Both the position numbers and the translations under genes were made by a program. DNA of 64,000 nt, taken from contig CP136064.1 in assembly GCA_032622095.1 (NCBI GenBank), forward strand, positions 256,535,863 to 256,599,862, given 5' to 3'. Source of the DNA: Siphonodentalium dalli (taxonomy: Eukaryota; Mollusca; Scaphopoda; Gadilida; Siphonodentaliidae). The notes under the pieces are model-generated. The model did not search any database and was not told where the DNA came from. It was given only the letters and a program-made list of their open reading frames with translations. This document shows positions 57,768 through 64,000 of the stretch, one piece after another. Each line of letters opens with the position of its first letter. Position 1 is the first letter of the stretch.

Positions 57768-58224
57768 CAGGGACGTGACGACAGGCGTGTCTTAACCCCC
57801 CCTCCCCAACTTTGGTCAAATGTTCAACATTGGGAAATTTGATATACCTGACACAACATTTGTTGGAAATTTCACACAAACAATAGGTTGAAATTGTTTT
57901 CGTAGTTTGATTTTCGAACAATTTATTAGTGGATAATTTGTAGTTTTTAGACCAACATTTGCATATTTCCCTATTTTTGGTAAAACAAATTTGGACTGAA
58001 ATGGCTGTCAGAAACAGTTGGAAATTGTTCAAGCTTGGGGGGGAGGGGGGGGGGGGGGGTGTCAGGTCTAAAAATTTCCAACAATTTGAAAGCTTGATGC
58101 CAGCCAAGGGGAGGGGTTGATTTACGCGCAAACTTGTGAATTTTATATGGTTCGAGATGTGTAGTTAGAAATTCGAAGGTGGACACCCTTCCTAACGCGC
58201 AGACCATCTATAGCCATGTCCCTG
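57768..58224 (+). mobile_element. hAT relic, shorter member of the 27359 family
   Basis: The ends CAGGGACGTGACGACAGG and GCCATGTCCCTG, and the interior (ACATTTGCATAT, a G-run, AATTTCCAAC) match 27359-28409 with a large internal deletion. No 8-bp flanking repeat is visible. Confidence 0.8.
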
Positions 58225-58699
58225 TAATGGGCGTCTATAGCACCATCTACTCACTCTATTAATCACAACCTGTCATTAATGCAGTGAACAAAGTTGTTAG
58301 TGAAAAATAATCGGCCTTCCGTATTTATCTAAGTGCTAGAAGCCGCCTCGAGAATTTGAACACAAATCCTGGGTTAAAATGACAACTTTATCAATAATAT
58401 TTGCCCATGAAATCTTTCAATAAATAGGTTAACGCATAGCTGACTGGAATTTCATGGAATTCATGGACCTTTGGGTGATAAAATCGTAGTGAAAGGCTAC
58501 CGGTCAATGGGACAAATCTACCCGTTTCAATTCGCTATCGCTTTATGTGCTGCATTGAAAGTACCCAAGTGACCGTGACGATGTTCACAGATTTACCCGT
58601 ACCCGTTTTCATCGAACGGGTATCGCAAACTCGCTATTGTTGAACTTATTATGTGAACATTTCCTAATAACTATACTCATCAATGGTGCATTTATATTA

Positions 58700-58975
58700 T
58701 AGAAAGGGTTAATTGTAGCAACCTAAACTCAAATTTCGTGTGAACTAATCCGCATTGCTCGTGTGGAGCTATTGAGTCCGCTGAATCTTTCATCTTAGAT
58801 TGTCCTCAATTTGATGATGTGCGAGTTAAAGTCACTTGGCGATTGGCGCTCCAAAATACACCAACTAATATTCGATTTTTAATTTTTTTCCGGTATCGAA
58901 ATAGGTCGATAAATACTTGAACTACCATTCTGCGAGCATTGTATATACCAGAAAGACGCATTGACGTATTCAAAA
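58700..58975 (+). pseudogene. LINE C-terminal relic (cysteine knuckle)
   Basis: In one frame TNPHCSCGAIESAESFILDC is followed by PQFDDVRVKVTW, the tail motif of many LINEs. An in-frame TGA precedes it and the usual histidine is replaced by serine. A TGA follows after about 50 codons, with similarity possibly resuming at ALYIPERRIDVF. Confidence 0.6.
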
Positions 58976-59035
58976 ATACAACTTTGAACACGGTGTTTGG
59001 GTCTCAAAAAAGAAGCCATTTTCACGGCATGGTAC

Positions 59036-59520
59036 AAAAAAGAGCGTTCTGTGTTAGTCGATTCCTGATATAGTAGAACTAAAGAGCGTTTGTTTCACTT
59101 TTGTGATAACAGTTGAAAACAGCTGGAAAATGCCAAGTATTTTTCAGAACACACGAGGCCGGCATATCAATATTTCGTGTATTTGTCAACATATCTGATA
59201 CCTCCTTCCAATTTATGTTGACAACATTTGGAAGCTCGAATGAGCCATGTCCATTTAAGTTATTAGATTACCTTCCTCGTGGTGAAATGTCCAACCGAAC
59301 ACTCCTATGTGGAGACGTTAGACTGCAATGTCTAACCCATACAATACAACATTATGATATTCGATGCTTTAAAAGTATAAGCTCGAATCAAAAAGATTTA
59401 AAGATACATAATCTGATTGAAATTATTATTTCTTCGGCTTCGGGGTAAACACTATTTGAATTGAGTCGAGGAACGCACGCATCAATTTCGATTTTTGAAA
59501 TCTGTTATTTTTCACCACTT
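59036..59520 (+). repeat. Dispersed-repeat copy with paired AAAGAGCGTT words
   Basis: AAAAGAGCGTTC (59039) and AAAGAGCGTTTG (59082) bracket ATTCCTGATATAG. The inverse of this block is at 39066-39121. A 111-codon frame runs through it from a TTG, but its related copy near 57500 does not keep that frame, so I do not call a gene. Confidence 0.55.
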
Positions 59521-59906
59521 GAAATATCTGGCGGCTTGATCTTCTTCCAGAAATAGTACAGACATATGCGGACGCCGCTGCGAGGGGTCACTCAAGGTCA
59601 CGGCTCAATGTAGGTACTAGGTAGGTATCATTGCATCAGTGGTGATCGCAAATTAATTTCGGAATAAGACGATGAAAAGTATCGCCATCAACAAGAATAA
59701 GGTATGTTGTGATATTGGACGTGCGTATACAAACATACACACATTTACGAATAGGCAATCATGTTTTATTCAGGCCTTTTGACATGTATATAACACCATG
59801 CTGGTTACACGGGGGAATACTATGTGTTTACATTTACGATAACACGTGTTGGGGAATTCCAATTTGAACTAGGACGACGCATAATAAAATTACAGAAGGA
59901 GTCCTA

Positions 59907-60022
59907 TTTATTGAGGGAAATGTTCAGATAATAAGTTCACATACTGTCCACTGTTGAAAATATTATCTGAAAATTTCCTACATGGTAACTACTCATCACT
60001 GAGTGCTTAGTATAGAAAGGGT
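59907..60022. repeat. Hairpin with TTTATTGAGGGAAATGTTCA arm
   Basis: It has the same arm as 8588-8612, with a partial inverse at 59970-59990, and is followed by ATAGAAAGGGTTAAC, which also occurs at 58699. It is a dispersed palindromic element with unclear ends. Confidence 0.55.
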
Positions 60023-60654
60023 TAACATAGTGTGATAATGTAGCTCCCTACGTACAATTGGATCCTGTAGTTCGATTATTCGATTTGTTGTGTACAAATA
60101 CTAATATAGAGCTAGCATTTATACTGACACCGGTCATTGTCTTCACATTTCGAGTGGACAAACTGACGACAAACGTTGGTAAAACTAAAGAAATTGATCA
60201 ATAGTATGCCATGGAAATTCTATCGATGCACTTATACTGCTATTCAGTTTAGAAGGAACTATATATGTCGTGTCCATATGTGACAATGCTTAAATTCATC
60301 GGTACTGTTTAACAACAACAGATAATCCATCCTTTACTTTGCAAGAATATAAACCACTGATCCGTAAACGGACATCGCTCACTCGAGTTTCCAAATTTTG
60401 ACGAGGTAATTTGGAAGGAGATATAAGATAGGTTAATACATACACGACAGGGTTGGGGTAATCGTAATCTGTAATCGTAATCAAAGTAATCGATTACAAA
60501 ATTTGGAGTAATCGTCTGTAATCAGTAATCATGACATTTCTATTACACGAAATATCGATACACCGGCTTCTTATACTTTGAAAAATACTTTCCATTGCCA
60601 CAGCCATTTCCAGCTGTTTTTCGAATAGAAGTAAAATAAACGCTTTTTAGTCTA

Positions 60655-61590
60655 CCATATCCCACTGTATTACCGATCCGGATTACCACCGGTCACGATG
60701 CGGATCACTACCGGCTGAAAGTGGCAATTTGTGTAACGGTAGGTCGACTAAAACGTTAAGTATATTATATATCTGAATGTAACCCACACAAAGTTTGTTG
60801 CCGCCGTCTTTCTTACATACATTAGAAAATGGCCACGCCAAGAAAATATAAAATAATCGCCTACGATAACCTTAGAGGTAGCATATGTTACTAGGATCTA
60901 GTTGCACGTGGCCCATTATTTATCTTCATTGGCACAATACATGATGCAAATGCATGGAATTTTCTCTTATTTCTGTTGCGTATACAAGAATGTCCATAAC
61001 TGTACAAAATGGCAATATGGTTTGTCAAGTTGAATGTAAATTAAACGCGTAGTATCGATTTCCATACTCATGGGTTCCAAAAAACAGGATGCGGATCGGC
61101 ACCGTTCACTATTTTATTTACACATCCGCATCACCTGCCGGTACAGATCCGTACCCGTTCATTTCATGGGTATCTATGTTCAAAACGTCCCAGATGGCCA
61201 CAAGTCGAACATACAAACGTGTACATTAGGCGAATGACTTAGTAAATGGTCTATCTTTTCGTACCACGAGAATACCGCATAAAGAAATAAAACATGAACC
61301 ATCCATATCAGCTACTGCTCGAAATAATGAAACACAATGGTAAACATGCGTTACAAATATAAGAATAAGTGAACATATATTGTATACTTATCAGATTTAT
61401 CGGCGTCCTCCGCTAGCCGAGTTACTCCTATACACGAAGGGAGAAAAAATTCACACCTTCCACAGAATGTAGGGCGAAAATGATCCAACTACAATGATGC
61501 CACGTTGCACGCTTTTGTCAAAACAGCCGGTAGTGATCCGCATCGTGACCGGTGGTAATGCGGATCGGTAATACGGTGTGATATCAGGTA
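60655..61590. mobile_element. About 0.9-kb MITE with near-perfect 55-bp inverted ends
   Basis: GATCACTACCGGCTG-type ends: GTATTACCGATCCGGATTAC on the left and its inverse on the right differ at very few positions over 55 bp. Weaker inverse similarity extends outward through TAGTCTA. The interior is non-coding and contains further CCGGTACAGATCCG-like words. Confidence 0.88.
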
Positions 61591-61628
61591 TAGACTACCA
61601 TGGGACGCTTTATTTCTGGCCCATGTCC

Positions 61629-61832
61629 AGTCTAATAAAATTAGACTGTGTTTCATTTCAATCAACTTATATTACGGTCTAAGGACTCTCGTGGTTAAAA
61701 TTATTCCAAACGAGAGAAATCTAGCCAATACGCAGTCTAATAAAATTAGACTGTATTTCATTTCAATCAAATTACGGTCTAAGGACTCTCATGGTTAAAA
61801 TTATTCCAAACTAGAGAAATCTAGCCAATACG
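61629..61832. repeat. 105-bp tandem duplication with AGTCTAATAAAATTAGACT
   Basis: Units start at 61629 and 61734. Each begins with a 19-bp near-palindrome. They differ by a 5-bp deletion and a few substitutions, so the duplication is recent. Confidence 0.92.
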
Positions 61833-62436
61833 CAACGAGCGATGTCTTGCTTTAACAATGAATAGCTTCCTGCAAATTCGATTAATATTCACTTATTCTT
61901 ACAAGCCACACCCGCGGAATTTGACTGCAATCTCATGAAGTTATCGTATAAACTACACGTTAGCGTCGCGTATCTTAACTGACCAAACGTCGTATGTTCA
62001 AAATCAAAACTAACGTACGTTTATTCATAATTGGGGAATGATTAGACAGAAGAGAAGATATTAAAAAAAAAGTATTTTATCCTGACCTATGGATATTACG
62101 TCACGTGCCAAAATAGGGATCATTACAACTTCGTAGTAAATTCCAAGCACGTATTCTAAATAAGGAGATGATGCAACATGACCGCTGTACTGCTCAATAC
62201 GATATATCGTAGCGTGCTTATCGCTATATTTTCAGTTAATTGTTCTTTATAATATAGCATTTGAATGACGAAACTTGTATTCTTCATGTATAGTGAAGCA
62301 ATTAACCTTGAGATAATTTTATTGCAAGGAAATTGGTTAGAGGAAGATTGACCACTCTTAAATGTTTACATGACCTCAGGCGCACGTGTGTATATATGTG
62401 TGTGTATCACAATGATAAACACTGCCTTAGTAATGG
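61833..62436. other. Unassigned spacer
   Basis: Only a short GTGTGTATATATGTGTGT tract near 62385-62407 was seen. Confidence 0.5.
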
Positions 62437-62842
62437 TTATGCGCACAAGAATAGTTCTTTACCAGAATCAATCGAGTCGGATACGAGATTTATTCTGGTA
62501 AAGAACAATTCGTGTGCTCTGACCGACTTAGAGCACAATTGATCCCATGCACATAATGCAATAAACTGGAAATGTGCCATGCGCTGGCCGCGATTGGATA
62601 CAATAGCCGGTTAGCCACGCCCAAAAACGTGATTAACATGAACTGAAGTGAATAGATATGTCCGAAACAACACGGACTGTTCCCACTTTGAAGCGCCCGT
62701 GCGATTTATTTGTTATGAGTTGTGGGTGCCTAACAATCATTATTATGGGGTAATCATTGAACTATTCCTTCGCCAGCCTTGGGAATTGGTGTACTTTACC
62801 ACAAATCAGGGAACGATTGCAACACTAGGATTGTGCTCTAAT
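62437..62842. mobile_element. MITE with TTAGAGCACAA-type ends, uninterrupted copy 2
   Basis: It is colinear with 32609-33712 but lacks the 685-bp insert. The foldback head (62450-62515) has tip CGAG-TC-GGA-TA-CGAG. The right end ATTGTGCTCTAA is intact and the left end is mutated (TTATGCGCACAAG). Confidence 0.75.
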
Positions 62843-63597
62843 GAATATTAATGATTTTTCACCAAAAAAGGTATTCCACCTTCATCTCTGAAATCAGATA
62901 CAATGCGACAAGACGTAGATGAAAGTAATGAGACGGAGTCTGGAATTTATCAGACTGGTCCATGTCGTGCGCATGGCTGTTGTTTGTTTGGGACCCAACC
63001 ATGCACCGTGTTCAAAGTTATATTTTTATGACGTGTGCGTCGTTCTGGTACATATTATGCTCGTAGAATGGTAGAATAGAAATAATTTAGTTAGTTTTAC
63101 AATACCTGTCTATATGCTATAATGCACTCGAGAACATACCTTCTTCGTCTTTAAGTGTAGACAATATGAATAGTATCACTCAAAATCGCGACCTGAGATG
63201 CAACTTGTCCTAAGTGCATTTTGTGTTATGTTTTCTACATAATTAAAACAAATTGGAAATATGTTGTGAACGCACCAGATGAATTATAAGGCTCGGCCTA
63301 ACACCAAAATGAGCCGAAATGTATTTCCTTTCACTCAAGCCACTCCATATTTTTGCTGATACAGTGATCTATTGCTTTTATTGTCTCTTAATAATTGCTC
63401 AGAACTATATATATAGGGTCACAGGCACTGCGGCCCATTTACGCACTTCGCAAACATTATGTTATACATATCAAATTGCCGTCTTCCCGATATATACTCC
63501 TTCGATTCCACACTCAATGCACAACTTTCACAACAAAGACAACTTTCATTACTTATATTAAAAGACCACTTAGAACCCATTTACAACGATGGTATCC
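62843..63597. other. Unassigned spacer
   Basis: No gene, transposon end or repeat unit was recognised. Confidence 0.5.
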
Positions 63598-64000
63598 CAG
63601 ATAGCATGACTACGTTGGGCCAACGTTGGCATAATGTCGGCACGGTTGGCATTAGGTTTGGCTAGATTGACGTTGTTGGCCCTTGGTTGGCCCAACGTAT
63701 TTCTCCCAACCGTTGGAAATATAACGTTGGCCCAACATTGTGCCAACGCGAACATGCCAACGGAATTATCTGCAGTAAATTGGTTGGGTTAGCGTGGTTG
63801 GTCCTTGGTTGGCCCAACGTATTTCCCCCAACCGTTGGAAATATAACGTTGGCCCAACATTGTGCCAAGCGAACATGCCAACGGAATTATTTGCAGTAAA
63901 TTGGTTGGGTTGGCGTGATTGGCCCTTGGTTGGCCCAACGTATTCCTCCCAACCGTTGAAATTATAACGTTGGGCCAACGCCAAAATGGAAATGGAATTT
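63598..64000. repeat. 121-bp satellite rich in TTGGCCCAACG (cut by window edge)
   Basis: TTGGTTGGCCCAACGTATT recurs at 63683, 63805 and 63926. Each unit holds CCAACCGTTGGAAAT and CGTTGGCCCAACATTGTGCC, so nearly the whole unit is made of facing CCAAC/GTTGG words. Minus-strand frames across it are artefacts. The array runs off the window. Confidence 0.92.

Noticed and set aside
59113-59448. 111-codon plus-strand frame with many cysteines
   Set aside because: It starts at TTG and lies in a dispersed repeat whose other copy does not preserve the frame.
63459-63984. Several 60-72-codon frames near the right edge
   Set aside because: They are translations of the CCAACGTTGG-rich satellite and its flank.
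1-64000. CRISPR array, bacterial operon, tRNA or rRNA genes
   Set aside because: Tandem arrays here have no spacer/repeat structure of CRISPR. I found no convincing tRNA B-box with a cloverleaf and no rRNA similarity; intron-containing exons and TTAGGG argue for an animal genome.

Overview
The window looks like AT-rich nuclear DNA from a metazoan, probably a marine invertebrate. The reasons are spliced GT-AG exons of an animal-type secreted lectin, a degenerate interstitial TTAGGG tract, non-LTR retrotransposon pieces whose C-terminal zinc knuckle resembles those seen in molluscs, cnidarians and lancelets, and a very dense load of hAT, piggyBac-like, Harbinger-like and Mutator-like DNA transposons, foldback elements and satellites. 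I cannot fix the phylum from the sequence alone.

One gene is well supported. It lies on the minus strand from a start codon at 20891 to a stop at 2715 and has five exons (20858-20891, 20642-20810, 17765-18012, 9895-9999, 2715-2857). The splice phases agree at all four junctions and the joined frame is open for 232 codons. It encodes a signal peptide, a C-type lectin-like domain without the usual sugar-binding triplets, and a PAN/apple-like cysteine module. A TATA box sits 45 bp upstream of the ATG, inside what looks like a decayed copy of the local hairpin transposon. Its introns (47 bp, 2.6 kb, 7.8 kb and 7.0 kb) hold most of the mobile DNA between 2.9 and 20.6 kb. A second, weaker candidate is a two-exon small secreted peptide on the minus strand at 46379-46600.

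Layout: 1-2.7 kb, edge satellite, hAT relic and two MITEs. 2.7-20.9 kb, the lectin gene, with a 55-bp satellite, an hAT-like element carrying a nested dead LINE, hairpin MITEs, an interstitial telomere tract, foldbacks and a 4.3-kb long-inverted-repeat element in its introns. 21-25.6 kb, a Harbinger-like remnant split by a second hAT-like copy, a hairpin MITE and a LINE tail. 26-30.2 kb, a foldback, a roughly 205-bp satellite split by an hAT element with a perfect 8-bp target duplication, and a 626-bp tandem duplication rich in TCAAGGTCA. 30-43 kb, sparse DNA with candidate exons, MITEs and degenerate tandem repeats. 43-53.8 kb, nested long-inverted-repeat elements, one with a recurrent GTTACGTGTGTGAC motif, then a 163-bp satellite. 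54-64 kb, hAT and LINE relics, MITEs and a closing satellite rich in CCAACGTTGG-type words.

The two most unusual patterns are (i) the hairpin MITE family: two long hairpins in inverted orientation, TTAA-type target duplications, six paired copies, and one relic that supplies a gene's TATA box; and (ii) four foldback loci with unrelated stems that share one tip design, CTCG-ministem-loop-ministem-CTCG. Many open frames in the window are by-products of satellites whose unit length is divisible by three, or of palindromes, and are not listed as genes.
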